NCBI GenBank assembly: GCA_034004685.1
Contig: JAVEWG010000048.1
Location: 1 to 24,991 of the forward strand
Origin: JAEUNX01 sp034004685
Lineage (GTDB): Bacteria > Pseudomonadota > Gammaproteobacteria > Burkholderiales > Rhodocyclaceae
Direction of reading: 5' to 3'
Length of the DNA stretch: 24,991 nt
In this document: one piece after another, positions 1 to 10,190 of the stretch
Layout: every line of letters begins with the position of its first letter
Numbering within the stretch: the stretch's first letter is position 1
Made by a program: the position numbers and the translations under genes
Notes under the pieces: generated by a model
The model's database searches: none
The model's input: only the letters and a program-made list of their open reading frames with translations
Told to the model about the DNA's origin: nothing

Positions 1-1
1 C

Positions 2-92
2 TGGCGGAGAGGGCGGGATTCGAACCCGCGTTGGGGTATTACCCCAAACACGCTTTCCAGGCGTGCGACTTAAACCGCTCATCCACCTCTCC
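2..92 (-). tRNA. tRNA-Ser (anticodon GGA)
   Basis: On the minus strand the sequence folds as a class II tRNA. The acceptor GGAGAG (92 down to 87) pairs with CTCTCC (11 down to 6), followed by discriminator G and an encoded CCA. The anticodon arm carries GGA in its loop, and the long variable arm is a GGGGT/ACCCC-type hairpin typical of tRNA-Ser. The T-loop GGTTCGAATCC is intact. The gene reads UCC (and UCU) codons. It lies 38 nt downstream of the symporter stop codon on the same strand, so it may be co-transcribed with it. I see no clear terminator between them. Confidence 0.96.
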
Positions 93-130
93 GCGTGAGC
101 CAAGTATTCTAGCAGAACCAGGCAACAGCG

Positions 131-2188
131 CTAGTCAATTTTTTGCCCGGCAGGCCTTCCCGCCAGATCCAACCCGGGGTAACGCACGAAATCAACCAGA
201 TCCCGGGCTTCCTGGGGTGGCGGCGCCGTTACCAAGCTGATCAAAATGATGACCAGAAAACCCAGGGGCACGCCAAAGATCCCCGCCGAAATCGGGTTGA
301 TGCCAAACCATGCGAACTGGATATCCCCGCCGAAAAACGGATGGGTGCGGGCGATGTAGTAGATCGTGACGGCAAGCCCGGCCAGCATTCCGGCGGTTGC
401 GCCCCAACGGTTGGCGCGCTTCCAGAAAATTCCCAACACCAGGGCCGGGAAGAAAGCCGCCCCCGCGATGGAAAACGCCATGCCCACCATCAACAGGATG
501 TTGTCGGGGCGCCGGGAGGCAACCCAGGCGGCGATCACCGCCACCACCAGCAGCTGCGACTTGGCGATCACCAAGCGCCGCTGGGTGGTGGCGCCGGGGT
601 TGATCATCTTGTAATAGAGATCATGGGATAAGGCGTTGCTGATGGTGAGCAGCAAGCCGTCGGCGGTAGACAGGGCCGCGGCCAGGCCCCCGGCCGCCAC
701 CAGGCCCGAAACCACATAGGGTAGGCCGGCGATCTCGGGGGTGGCCAACACGATCACGTCGGTATTGAGGCTCAATTCGGCCAGCTGGAGGATGCCATCC
801 CCATTGAGATCCTCGATCCTGACCAGCCCGACCTTGCCCCAGGAAACCACCCAGGAGGGCAGGATGGAGAGGCTGGAACCCACCACGCTGTTGTAGATCT
901 CCCACTTGGCGAATACCGCATAGGCCGGGGCCGTTACGTACAGCAGGAAAATGAAGAACAGGGACCAGAACACCGAGCGGCGAGCCTCCACCACCCCCGG
1001 TGTCGTGTAATAGCGCGCCAGGACGTGGGGCAAGGCTGCCGTACCCATCATCAGGACGAACACCAGAGCCAGGAAATTGCGGCGGGCGGTGTTGGATTCC
1101 GGCGGGCTGCCCCCGCCATGGGCCTGGGCGTGGGGATGGGGCTGGGCGGCCCGTCCCAGGCTTTCCTGGCGCGCCCGCTCCCAATCCTTGCGGGCAACCT
1201 CGGGGGTTCTCGGTAGATCCCTTAGGGCGCGCTCCGCCTGGGCGATATCCCGGGCTGAGGCATTCTCCAAGCGCATCTGGTTCAGGCGCCCGACCACCGC
1301 CCTGCGCTCATGATCAACAGACTCCGGCAGGCCGGCAATCTTCCGGGCGTAGTCATCGGCCCGCTGCCGATGAAGTTCCCGCACCGCCACTTCCCGGGGC
1401 TCGCTGAACAACTCCAGCTCCTTGACCCCCAGCCGCTCCAGCACCTGGCCATACATTACCTGGGGAACCGGCACGCCGGTCACCTTATAGGACAACAGGA
1501 TCACCGGGACCAGATAAGCCACGATCAGGATCAGGTACTGGGCCACCTGGGTCCACGTCACCGCCCGCATCCCCCCCAGGAAGGAACACACCAGGATGCT
1601 GGCCAGCCCGATGAAGAGGCCGATCTCGAATTCCACCCCCACGAACCGGCTGGTCACCAGCCCGACTCCGTAGATCTGGGCCACCAGATAGACGAAGCTG
1701 GCCATGATGGCTGCCGCCGATCCTACCAGCCGCGCCCCATTGCCCTGGTAGCGGGCCCCCAGGAAATCCGGGATGGTGTATTGGCCGAACTTGCGCAGAT
1801 AGGGCGCCAGCAGCAGGGCCACCAGGACGAACCCGCCGGTCCAGCCGGTGACAAAGGCCAGGCCGTCGAAGCCAGAGAAATACAGGGTTCCCGCCAGGCC
1901 GATGAAGGAAGCGGCGCTCATCCAGTCGGACGCGGTGGCCATCCCGTTGAAGACTGCGGGAACCCGGCGGCCGGCCACGTAATACTCGGCCACGTCGGCA
2001 GTGCGGCTCATCACCCCAATGGAGGCATAAATGGCGATGGTGAAAAACAGGAACAGGTAGCCGATGACCCGCTGGGACATCCCCAGGAATTCCCCCAGGG
2101 ACAGCAGCAGTACGAATACCAGAAAGCCCCCCGCATACAGCGCGTAATATCGCCGCAGCCGGCGGGCAAACTGGCTGTTGCTGCTCAT
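131..2188 (-). CDS. VC_2705-family sodium:solute symporter (acetate/short-acid uptake type)
   Basis: This 685-residue inner-membrane protein belongs to the SSS/SLC5 family, VC_2705 branch, related to the acetate permease ActP. About 13 hydrophobic segments are visible. The early region (residues 87-115, ASDWMSAASFIGLAG) is characteristic of this branch. Two insertions stand out. Residues about 250-365 are a long, charged, helix-rich cytoplasmic segment ending in a His-rich stretch (HPHAQAH). Residues 460-471 (DLNGDGILQLAE) match an EF-hand calcium loop at positions 1, 3, 5, 6, 8 and 12. The start chosen is ATG at 2188 (MSSNSQ); the frame extends upstream to a TTG at 2260, but that extension is not membrane-like. 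Neither start has a strong ribosome-binding site. It is the last gene of the sensory operon, 93 bp after the exonuclease gene. Its closeness to acs suggests acetate or another short carboxylate as substrate, which is inference. Confidence 0.88.
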   Translation of the reverse strand: MSSNSQFARRLRRYYALYAGGFLVFVLLLSLGEFLGMSQRVIGYLFLFFTIAIYASIGVMSRTADVAEYYVAGRRVPAVFNGMATASDWMSAASFIGLAGTLYFSGFDGLAFVTGWTGGFVLVALLLAPYLRKFGQYTIPDFLGARYQGNGARLVGSAAAIMASFVYLVAQIYGVGLVTSRFVGVEFEIGLFIGLASILVCSFLGGMRAVTWTQVAQYLILIVAYLVPVILLSYKVTGVPVPQVMYGQVLERLGVKELELFSEPREVAVRELHRQRADDYARKIAGLPESVDHERRAVVGRLNQMRLENASARDIAQAERALRDLPRTPEVARKDWERARQESLGRAAQPHPHAQAHGGGSPPESNTARRNFLALVFVLMMGTAALPHVLARYYTTPGVVEARRSVFWSLFFIFLLYVTAPAYAVFAKWEIYNSVVGSSLSILPSWVVSWGKVGLVRIEDLNGDGILQLAELSLNTDVIVLATPEIAGLPYVVSGLVAAGGLAAALSTADGLLLTISNALSHDLYYKMINPGATTQRRLVIAKSQLLVVAVIAAWVASRRPDNILLMVGMAFSIAGAAFFPALVLGIFWKRANRWGATAGMLAGLAVTIYYIARTHPFFGGDIQFAWFGINPISAGIFGVPLGFLVIILISLVTAPPPQEARDLVDFVRYPGLDLAGRPAGQKID

Positions 2189-2281
2189 GGGGCGGGTTCC
2201 CAAGGTAAATGGCCGGATCGGCCGGGGATGGCTGGCCGCCAGTATAGCCTGACCCGCCAACCCCCAATTGCCTGGGTGCTG

Positions 2282-4456
2282 CTAGTACTTGACCCGCGCG
2301 TAGTAGGTCTGCTCCGCCGCCGCCCGGGCCTGGCCGAGGGTGCGGATGCCTTTTTCCGCCAGCAAGGGCAGAAGCTTGAGGAACACCTCGGCGGTCACCA
2401 TGGCGTCCCCCAAGGCGGTATGGCGCCCGATGATGCCCACCCCCAGACGCTCGGCGATGGCCTCCAGGCGGTGGGATTCCTGGTTGGGATGAACCACCGC
2501 CGATAGCAGCAAAGTATCCAGCACCGGGTGATCGAAGGCGAGGCCGGTGCGGGCTTGCTTGAGTTGCAGAAAGCGCATGTCGAAGGCCGCGTTGTGGGCC
2601 ACCAGAACGGTATCCTCGGCAAAGGCGTGGAAGGCCGGCAGCACCCGATCGATGGTGGGCTGGCCCACCAGCATCTGGGCCGTGATGCCGTGGATCTGGG
2701 CGGATTCGGCAGCCAGGGGGCGCTGGGGGTCCACCAGTTGCTCGAAGGATTCCTGCCGCAACAGCTTGCCATTGAGCACCCGGGTGGCGCCGATCTGGAT
2801 GATCTCGTCCCCTTCGGAGGGCTTGAGGCCGGTGGTTTCGGTATCGAATACCGTGAAGGCCAGGGCGGCGAGGGGCTGGTCCTCCAGACCCTGGGATTTT
2901 TCCGACCAGCTGAAGAGGTCAAAGTCGTAATACTCGGGACGGCTGCCGCCCCGCAAGAACATGTCCGGCTCCACCTCTTCCTGGGGCGCGGCCATGGGCA
3001 GGAGCAGGCGAAAAAAAGCCCGGTGCTGGACTTTTTCCCGTTCCAGCCACATTTCACCGCCATGGCGGTCGATCACGTCCCGCACGGTCAAGGGGCTGAC
3101 CTCCCCGGCGAAATGCATGGGCTCCAGCTCCCAGTTCATCACGGTCTCGGTGCTCATGGCCTGCCCCGACCAGATCAGATCCAGGTGGGCCAAACGCCCC
3201 ACGCCACTCAGGCGGAACCGCACTTCCCGCACCTCGAATTCGTCGGATAGCCGGGACGCCAGGTAGCTGATGGCCTGGAGCAAGGAGAAGCTATCCACCT
3301 TGACCCACAGGGATTCATCCACCTCCTCCAGCTTGGTGGGCAGTTTGATCGCGCCCTCGATGCGGCGCTGGGCCGCAGCCACCAGGTCCGCCCCCAGCAT
3401 TTCCTCCAGGGGCCAGCGCACCTTGAGGCTATCGGTGAATTCGCTGGCGGTGCGGTCGAGCCGCTCGCTCATGGCTTCCACCTCATCCCGGATCACTGTG
3501 CGGAAGCGCTCCCGCAGGGCCTCCTGCAATTCCGGATAGTCCAGCATTTCAGCGGCGGCCCGCACATTGGCCAGGGAAGCCCGGTTGCCCTCGGTCAGGG
3601 TATGGAGCATCTGGTCGCGCCGCGCATCGCTCTCGAAGCTCTTGGTGATGTTGTCCTGCATCAGGATGAAGCCCGTCATGGCAACCCCTTGCCCATCCCG
3701 GGCGCCCAGCACCGGCGCCATCTGGACCCGCAGTAACTGGCCGGCCCGGGAGGTGGTGACGAAGTTGGCAACCGGGTGGGCCGCGCCCCGGCGCAGGCGG
3801 TGCTGGATGCTTTCCAGGGCATGGGCGATCAGGTTGCGCTCGAAAACCGAATAAATCGACCGCCCCAGGCCGATCAGCTCCCCACCCCCGGCCGCCCCCG
3901 GGGCCTCCGACAAGGCCCGGAACTGGCGCCGTGCCTGGTTGTTATAGAGCAGCACCCGCCCATCCAGATTGCACACCACCACGCTCTGGTTAAGCTCCGA
4001 CATGAGAGCCGCCAGGCGATTTTTCTCCTCTTCCACGGTCCGCTTGGCCTCGCTGATCTGGAGATCCACATCCGCCCGCAGGGCCTGGCGCTGCTCCAAC
4101 AACAGGTTGAATTGGCGGACGAGTTCCCGGGTTTCCGGGCTCCCCACCGACTCCAGCACCCGCTTGCCATCCTCCTGCAAGAGCACCGCCGCATCCTCGG
4201 CCAGGCGCGCTGGCACCTGCACATAGCGGCGATGCAAGGCTGCCACCAGCATCCCCAAACCACTGATGGCCAGCAGCAGCAGGGCCACCACCAGCCCAAG
4301 TTTTGGCTCAAGAATGGGGGCCAGGCTCGCCCGCTCTGGCAAGGACAGATCGGCCCACACCACCGCGCCCATGCCCGCTGCCAGCAGCACCAAGGCCCCC
4401 GCCGCAGCTGTCACGGCCAGGGGCAGGCTGGCCCTGGAGCGCCCTCCCGGAGTCAT
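2282..4456 (-). CDS. membrane-anchored degenerate histidine kinase fused to DnaQ-like 3'-5' exonuclease
   Basis: This 724-residue protein has two N-terminal membrane helices (about 11-35 and 53-75), a coiled coil (about 85-150) and a PAS-like segment (about 150-270). Next comes a region collinear with HisKA/HATPase (about 280-490), and then a complete DEDDh exonuclease (about 533-705). Exonuclease motifs are intact: FDTETTG with D538 and E540, HNAAFD with D626, and HTALGD with H679 and D684. The kinase part looks dead: where HELRTPL is expected there is EGNRASL with no phospho-accepting His, and no N-box or DxGxG motif is evident. The start is ATG at 4456, overlapping the upstream receiver gene as ATGA; the longer upstream frame is just the receiver gene read out of frame. 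It sits between the receiver gene and the symporter, so it probably acts in the same signalling pathway. The fold assignment is strong; the nucleic-acid substrate and role are unknown. Confidence 0.87.
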   Translation of the reverse strand: MTPGGRSRASLPLAVTAAAGALVLLAAGMGAVVWADLSLPERASLAPILEPKLGLVVALLLLAISGLGMLVAALHRRYVQVPARLAEDAAVLLQEDGKRVLESVGSPETRELVRQFNLLLEQRQALRADVDLQISEAKRTVEEEKNRLAALMSELNQSVVVCNLDGRVLLYNNQARRQFRALSEAPGAAGGGELIGLGRSIYSVFERNLIAHALESIQHRLRRGAAHPVANFVTTSRAGQLLRVQMAPVLGARDGQGVAMTGFILMQDNITKSFESDARRDQMLHTLTEGNRASLANVRAAAEMLDYPELQEALRERFRTVIRDEVEAMSERLDRTASEFTDSLKVRWPLEEMLGADLVAAAQRRIEGAIKLPTKLEEVDESLWVKVDSFSLLQAISYLASRLSDEFEVREVRFRLSGVGRLAHLDLIWSGQAMSTETVMNWELEPMHFAGEVSPLTVRDVIDRHGGEMWLEREKVQHRAFFRLLLPMAAPQEEVEPDMFLRGGSRPEYYDFDLFSWSEKSQGLEDQPLAALAFTVFDTETTGLKPSEGDEIIQIGATRVLNGKLLRQESFEQLVDPQRPLAAESAQIHGITAQMLVGQPTIDRVLPAFHAFAEDTVLVAHNAAFDMRFLQLKQARTGLAFDHPVLDTLLLSAVVHPNQESHRLEAIAERLGVGIIGRHTALGDAMVTAEVFLKLLPLLAEKGIRTLGQARAAAEQTYYARVKY

Positions 4457-4827
4457 GACGCCAAGCCCAGCAAGTGCTTGACCTTGCTGACCAGTTCCCG
4501 GGTCGAGAAGGGCTTGGTCATGTAGGCGTCCGCCCCCATGGCCAGCCCCTTGGCCACCTCCGTGTCGCGCCCCTTGGCGGTGAGCATCAGGATCTTGATG
4601 TCCTGCAGATCCGGATCGGACTTTACCGCCTGGCAAACCTCGAAGCCCGACTTGCGCGGCATCATCACATCCAGCAGCACCAGATCGGGCCGCTCCCGCC
4701 CGATCGCCGCCAGGGCCTCGTCCCCATCCGCGGCCAAAATGACCTGGAAGCCCTCGCGCTTCATGAGAAATTCCAGGGAGATCACAATGTTGGGCTCATC
4801 GTCGGCAATCAGAATTTTCGTGGCCAT
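4453..4827 (-). CDS. single-domain (receiver-only) response regulator
   Basis: This 124-residue CheY-like protein has acidic pocket residues D9 and D10, phospho-acceptor D53 (LLDVMMP), T83 (MLTAKG) and K105 (TKPF). It ends straight after the receiver domain and has no DNA-binding output domain. The start is ATG at 4827, preceded by a GGAGAGAG ribosome-binding site; an in-frame upstream start at 4848 has no such support. It begins 34 bp after the symporter-kinase gene and overlaps the next gene by 4 nt (ATGA), so translation of the two is likely coupled. The obvious phosphodonor is the kinase encoded just upstream. Output must go through protein contact, plausibly with the exonuclease fusion protein; that partner is inferred from gene order only. 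Confidence 0.93.
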   Translation of the reverse strand: MATKILIADDEPNIVISLEFLMKREGFQVILAADGDEALAAIGRERPDLVLLDVMMPRKSGFEVCQAVKSDPDLQDIKILMLTAKGRDTEVAKGLAMGADAYMTKPFSTRELVSKVKHLLGLAS

Positions 4828-4861
4828 AGGTCTCTCTCCGCCAAACAATCCAGCTTATGTT

Positions 4862-7606
4862 TTATTGAGGTAGCGTTTCCGCCACCTTGGACTCACAGGG
4901 CAACTCGAAGGAGAAGGTAGCCCCCTCCCCCGGCCGGCTGGTCACCCACAGCCGGCCACCAAAATGCTCCACGATCCGCCGGCTGATGGGCAAACCCAGG
5001 CCTGTCCCGGGAGGCTTGCCCGCCGCGCTCCCGCCCTGGCGGAAGCGCTCGAAGATGAGCCCCTGCTCGGCCACGGGGATGCCGGGGCCGTTGTCAGCCA
5101 CGTCCACCCGCAGTCCGGCGCGGGTAAGGCCCAGGCTGACCCGGACGACTCCGTGCCCCGGCGGCGCAAATTTCGATGCATTGGACAAGAGGTTGATCAC
5201 CACCTGCACCAGCCGGTCCCGGTCTGCCCTCAGCAGGGGCACCGCCCCCGGCAGATCCAGTTCCAGGTGCTGGCCCCGCTCCCGGAACAACTGCTCAGTG
5301 GCCTGGGCCGAATGGCTCACCACCTCTCCCAGATCCACCTCGGTGTTGTGCCACTCGGCATTGCCGGACTCGATCTTGGCCATGTCCAGCACCTGATTCA
5401 CCAGGCGGGTCAGGCGCACGGTCTCGGCCACGATGATGCCAAGGAAGCGTTTGCGATCGGCCAGATCGATTTCCGGATCCTCCCAAAGCATCTCGGAGAG
5501 CGCCCGGATCGAGGTCAGGGGCGTACGCAGCTCATGGCTCACCGAACTCATGAAATCGTCCTTGAGCCGATCGAGTTCCTGGAGACGATCATTGGCCGCC
5601 CTGAGATCGGCGGTGACAGCCTCCAGGGCCCGGGATTTTTCCTCCAGTTGGCGCGAGTACGCCCTCACCTGGGAGGCTTCATCCAGGATGTCCATGACTT
5701 CGTCCACCTGCAGCGGCTCTTCTTGCACGACCGACGACACCATGGCTCGGGCCGAGGCGCTGCCAATGGCACCGGCCAACTGGCTCTCGGCGAAGTTCAC
5801 CAGTTCCGCGTCGGCGGGCACATCTTCCAGACGCGCCCAGCCCCGCCGCCGGGCGTAGTCCCGGAATACCGCCTCGGCCCGCTGGGGCCCCAGAAAACGC
5901 CCCACCAGGGGCTGCAGGTCGGACAGCCGGGCACTGCCCCGCCAGAAGCTGGCAACTCCGCCCCGGCCATGGCGCAGCACATCCACGAACAGGGTGGCCT
6001 GCCCGGTCTCCCGGGCGTTAGGCGAGCGGGCCAGGGAACCCAGCAGGTAACCCGCGCTGTTGGCCAGCAGGCTCCAGAACAGGCCATGGCTGATGCTGTC
6101 CATGCCGGTCAGGCCAAAGAGATGCTCCGGCCGCAGCCAGCCGATCCCCCCGGGGCCCACCGTCAGCAAGCTGGCGTCGATCCAGCCCGATTTGGCGAAG
6201 GAGGGCAGCAACAGGGTGTAGGCCCACACCAGAAAGCCGGACCCCAGACCCAGCATGGCGCCCAGATGGGTTCCCCCCTTCCAGTACATGCCCCCCAGCA
6301 TGGCCGGGGCAAACTGGGCCACCGCGGCAAAGCTGATCAACCCGATCCCCACCAGGGCGTAGGCTTCCCCAGCCAGGCGGAAGTACACGTAGCCCAGCAA
6401 CAGGATGACCAGAATCGCGCCCCGCCGAATCCCCAGCAGCAGGCCGGAGAGATCCCGCCCCCCTGCCACCTTGCCGCCAAAACGCAGCACCAGGGGCATC
6501 ACCAGGTCGTTGCAGACCATGGTGGACACCGCGATGGTCTCCACGATCACCATGCCGGTGGCCGCCGACAGCCCCCCCAGGAACACCACCAGGGCCAGCA
6601 ACAGGTGGTCATGTTGCGCCGGCAGGGTCAACACGAAGGTGTCCGGGTCCACCGTGCCCCGCCCAAATTCCATCAGCCCCCCCAGGGCGATGGGCAGCAC
6701 GAACACGTTGATGAGCAGCAGATAGGCCGGGAACAGCCAGGTTGCCCGGCGCAGGTGCTGCTCATTCACGTTTTCCACCACCGCCACCTGGAACTGGCGG
6801 GGCAGCAGCACCACCGAGAGCATGGAAAGCACAGTCAAGCCAAACCACCCCCCGTAGCCCCCGGCCCCCTGGGCCAGGGTGAACAGGCGGGCCAGCTCCG
6901 GATCGGCGGCGGCTCGGGAAAAGATGTCGCCGAAGCCGTCGTAAAGTACGAATGTGACAAACACCCCCACTGCGAGAAAGCCGGTGAGCTTCACCAGGGA
7001 CTCGAAGGCGATGGCCGCTACCATGCCTTCGTGGCGCTCGGTGGCATCCAGGTGGCGGGTGCCGAAGAGAATGGTGAATACCGCCAAGGCCAGGGCAATG
7101 AACAGGGTCGTGTCCAGCCAGCCGCCCACCCTGCCTCCCGGGTGAAACAGGGCATCATGCTCCCCCACCAGGAGGTCGATGCCACTGGAAACCGCCTTCA
7201 GCTGGAGGGCAATGTAGGGCACGGTCCCGATCACCGCGATCACCGTGACCATGCCTCCCAAAAGATGGCTCTTGCCATAGCGGGAGGCGATGAAATCGGC
7301 GATGGAGGTGATGCGGTGGGTCTTGCTGATCCGCACCATCTTGAGCAGCACCAGCCAGGCCAGGGTCATCCCCAGGGTCGGGCCAAGATAAACCGGCAGG
7401 AAGCCGACCCCGGCGGCGGCGGCCCGGCCCACGCTGCCAAAGTAAGTCCAGGCGGTGCAATACACCGCCAGGGACAGGGCATAGACCCAGGGATTGGCGA
7501 TGATGGAGCGGCCGGCATCGGCCCGCCGGTCGCCAAAGTGGGCAATGGCGAACAGCAGGCCCAGATAGGCGAAGGACGCCAGGGCGATGATGGCGCCCGA
7601 GATCAC
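4862..7606 (-). CDS. sodium/solute symporter-sensor histidine kinase (CbrA/CrbS-like)
   Basis: This 914-residue protein fuses an SLC5 transporter-like domain (residues 1 to about 530, roughly 13 membrane segments) to a STAC-like linker (about 560-640), a coiled coil (about 645-680) and an active-looking kinase core. The kinase shows the H-box SHELRTPLTSIR with H691, an N-box NLLSNASKFA (805-814), DNGPGIP (838-844) and GTGLGLPISRR (867-877). There is no clear PAS domain between STAC and HisKA, unlike Pseudomonas CbrA. The start is GTG at 7606, overlapping the stop of the small upstream gene as GTGA; the longer frame to 7669 runs inside that gene and is not membrane-like. Related proteins (CrbS, MxtR, CbrA) sense carbon or acetate status and control acs or carbon use. 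The neighbouring acs gene supports a similar role here by inference. Confidence 0.92.
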   Translation of the reverse strand: MISGAIIALASFAYLGLLFAIAHFGDRRADAGRSIIANPWVYALSLAVYCTAWTYFGSVGRAAAAGVGFLPVYLGPTLGMTLAWLVLLKMVRISKTHRITSIADFIASRYGKSHLLGGMVTVIAVIGTVPYIALQLKAVSSGIDLLVGEHDALFHPGGRVGGWLDTTLFIALALAVFTILFGTRHLDATERHEGMVAAIAFESLVKLTGFLAVGVFVTFVLYDGFGDIFSRAAADPELARLFTLAQGAGGYGGWFGLTVLSMLSVVLLPRQFQVAVVENVNEQHLRRATWLFPAYLLLINVFVLPIALGGLMEFGRGTVDPDTFVLTLPAQHDHLLLALVVFLGGLSAATGMVIVETIAVSTMVCNDLVMPLVLRFGGKVAGGRDLSGLLLGIRRGAILVILLLGYVYFRLAGEAYALVGIGLISFAAVAQFAPAMLGGMYWKGGTHLGAMLGLGSGFLVWAYTLLLPSFAKSGWIDASLLTVGPGGIGWLRPEHLFGLTGMDSISHGLFWSLLANSAGYLLGSLARSPNARETGQATLFVDVLRHGRGGVASFWRGSARLSDLQPLVGRFLGPQRAEAVFRDYARRRGWARLEDVPADAELVNFAESQLAGAIGSASARAMVSSVVQEEPLQVDEVMDILDEASQVRAYSRQLEEKSRALEAVTADLRAANDRLQELDRLKDDFMSSVSHELRTPLTSIRALSEMLWEDPEIDLADRKRFLGIIVAETVRLTRLVNQVLDMAKIESGNAEWHNTEVDLGEVVSHSAQATEQLFRERGQHLELDLPGAVPLLRADRDRLVQVVINLLSNASKFAPPGHGVVRVSLGLTRAGLRVDVADNGPGIPVAEQGLIFERFRQGGSAAGKPPGTGLGLPISRRIVEHFGGRLWVTSRPGEGATFSFELPCESKVAETLPQ

Positions 7607-7815
7607 TTGCCCCCCTGCCGGTAATCCCGCTCGGAGATCCAGGCCATGACCAGCACGGCCCCCAGCCATACACCGAACACATAGAGGTACAGAACCGGAA
7701 TCCCCGCCAGGCCGATGTCCGGATGGTCAAACAAGGCCAACAGGGGGTAATTGATCAGCAGCATGCCGGCCAGGAACACCACCACCAGCCGCTGCCCTAC
7801 CAAACCGCTTCGCAT
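7603..7815 (-). CDS. small two-helix membrane protein preceding symporter-kinase
   Basis: This 70-residue protein has two hydrophobic helices (about residues 10-28 and 38-61) and a short charged C-terminus (SERDYRQGGK). The start ATG at 7815 has a strong GGAGGGG ribosome-binding site. Its stop overlaps the GTG start of the symporter-kinase (GTGA), which implies translational coupling and probably a stable complex. In size and layout it resembles small subunits found beside SSS-family transporters (DUF4212/DUF485 type), but I cannot assign it to a named family from sequence alone. A role as a small partner of the kinase's transporter domain is inferred from gene order. Confidence 0.8.
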   Translation of the reverse strand: MRSGLVGQRLVVVFLAGMLLINYPLLALFDHPDIGLAGIPVLYLYVFGVWLGAVLVMAWISERDYRQGGK

Positions 7816-7842
7816 GGTCCCCTCCGTCCCGGCGGATAGCCT

Positions 7843-7871
7843 ATTGTGCAGAGGCCCATCACCCCTGTCAG
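7843..7871 (-). promoter_or_regulatory. candidate sigma-70 promoter of the sensory operon
   Basis: On the minus strand CTGACA (7871-7866) and CACAAT (7848-7843) are separated by 17 bp. They match the -35 and -10 consensus at 5/6 and 4/6 positions. Transcription would start near 7836, giving a leader of about 20 nt before the ATG at 7815. The promoter lies directly after the acs terminator, as expected for an independent operon start. Confidence 0.4.
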
Positions 7872-7875
7872 CAAG

Positions 7876-7900
7876 AAAAAAGGCGCGTCGCCGCGCCTTT
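7876..7900 (-). terminator. Rho-independent terminator of acs
   Basis: A perfect 9-bp stem (7879-7887 with 7892-7900, core GGCGCG/CGCGCC) with a TCGC-region loop is followed on the minus strand by a run of six T residues (7881-7876). It lies about 93 bp past the acs stop codon and would separate acs transcription from the downstream sensory operon. Confidence 0.88.
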
Positions 7901-7992
7901 CCCCTCTCCCTGCGCCAGCTTGTGCCAGCCGGCTACCGGTTGTTGCGCCCAGGAACTGCGAGTCTTTCGAGCGCCGCCCCCGGAAACTTCAA

Positions 7993-9957
<1,965 letters not shown>

Positions 9958-10070
9958 GGCTCATCTCTCCTCTCACATGAACGCGGGGGGCTTTGCCACC
10001 CCGTTTGGGAAGCCGATCCGTGCCGGCCTGTGTTCTTGGTATTCACGGCGGATGCCGTAGTGCTGCGTGC

Positions 10071-10106
10071 ATTCTAGGGCGGGCTATCTTACACACGACT
10101 TACACA
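10071..10106 (-). promoter_or_regulatory. candidate acs control region: -10 element and tandem CTTACACA repeats
   Basis: On the minus strand TAGAAT (10076-10071) could serve as the -10 element for acs. No good -35 lies 16-18 bp upstream. Instead, two exact copies of TGTGTAAG (plus-strand CTTACACA at 10088-10095 and 10099-10106) are spaced 11 bp apart, one helical turn, across the -35 position. This fits a regulated promoter with a protein bound to one DNA face. The binding protein is unknown. Confidence 0.35.
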
Positions 10107-10190
10107 ACGCCCGCCGCCCCTTCCAGCAATAAGCGGCCCTTGGCGATGCTAGAATTTCGCCTCTTCAGCCCGTCCCGACCGACCTTCATC

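Noticed and set aside
1..92. tRNA-Ser as an integration site for a genomic island
   Set aside because: No integrase, no repeated tRNA 3' end and no compositional break were seen in the adjacent sequence of this window.
1310..2506. 398-residue plus-strand open frame opposite the symporter
   Set aside because: It is antisense to a well-supported membrane protein, has Pro/Gln/His-rich low-complexity composition and matches no family; a shadow of high GC content.
4964..7624. 886-residue plus-strand open frame opposite the symporter-kinase
   Set aside because: Same reason: the complementary strand encodes clear transporter and kinase motifs, while this translation is rich in Gln, Gly, His and Pro with no domain.
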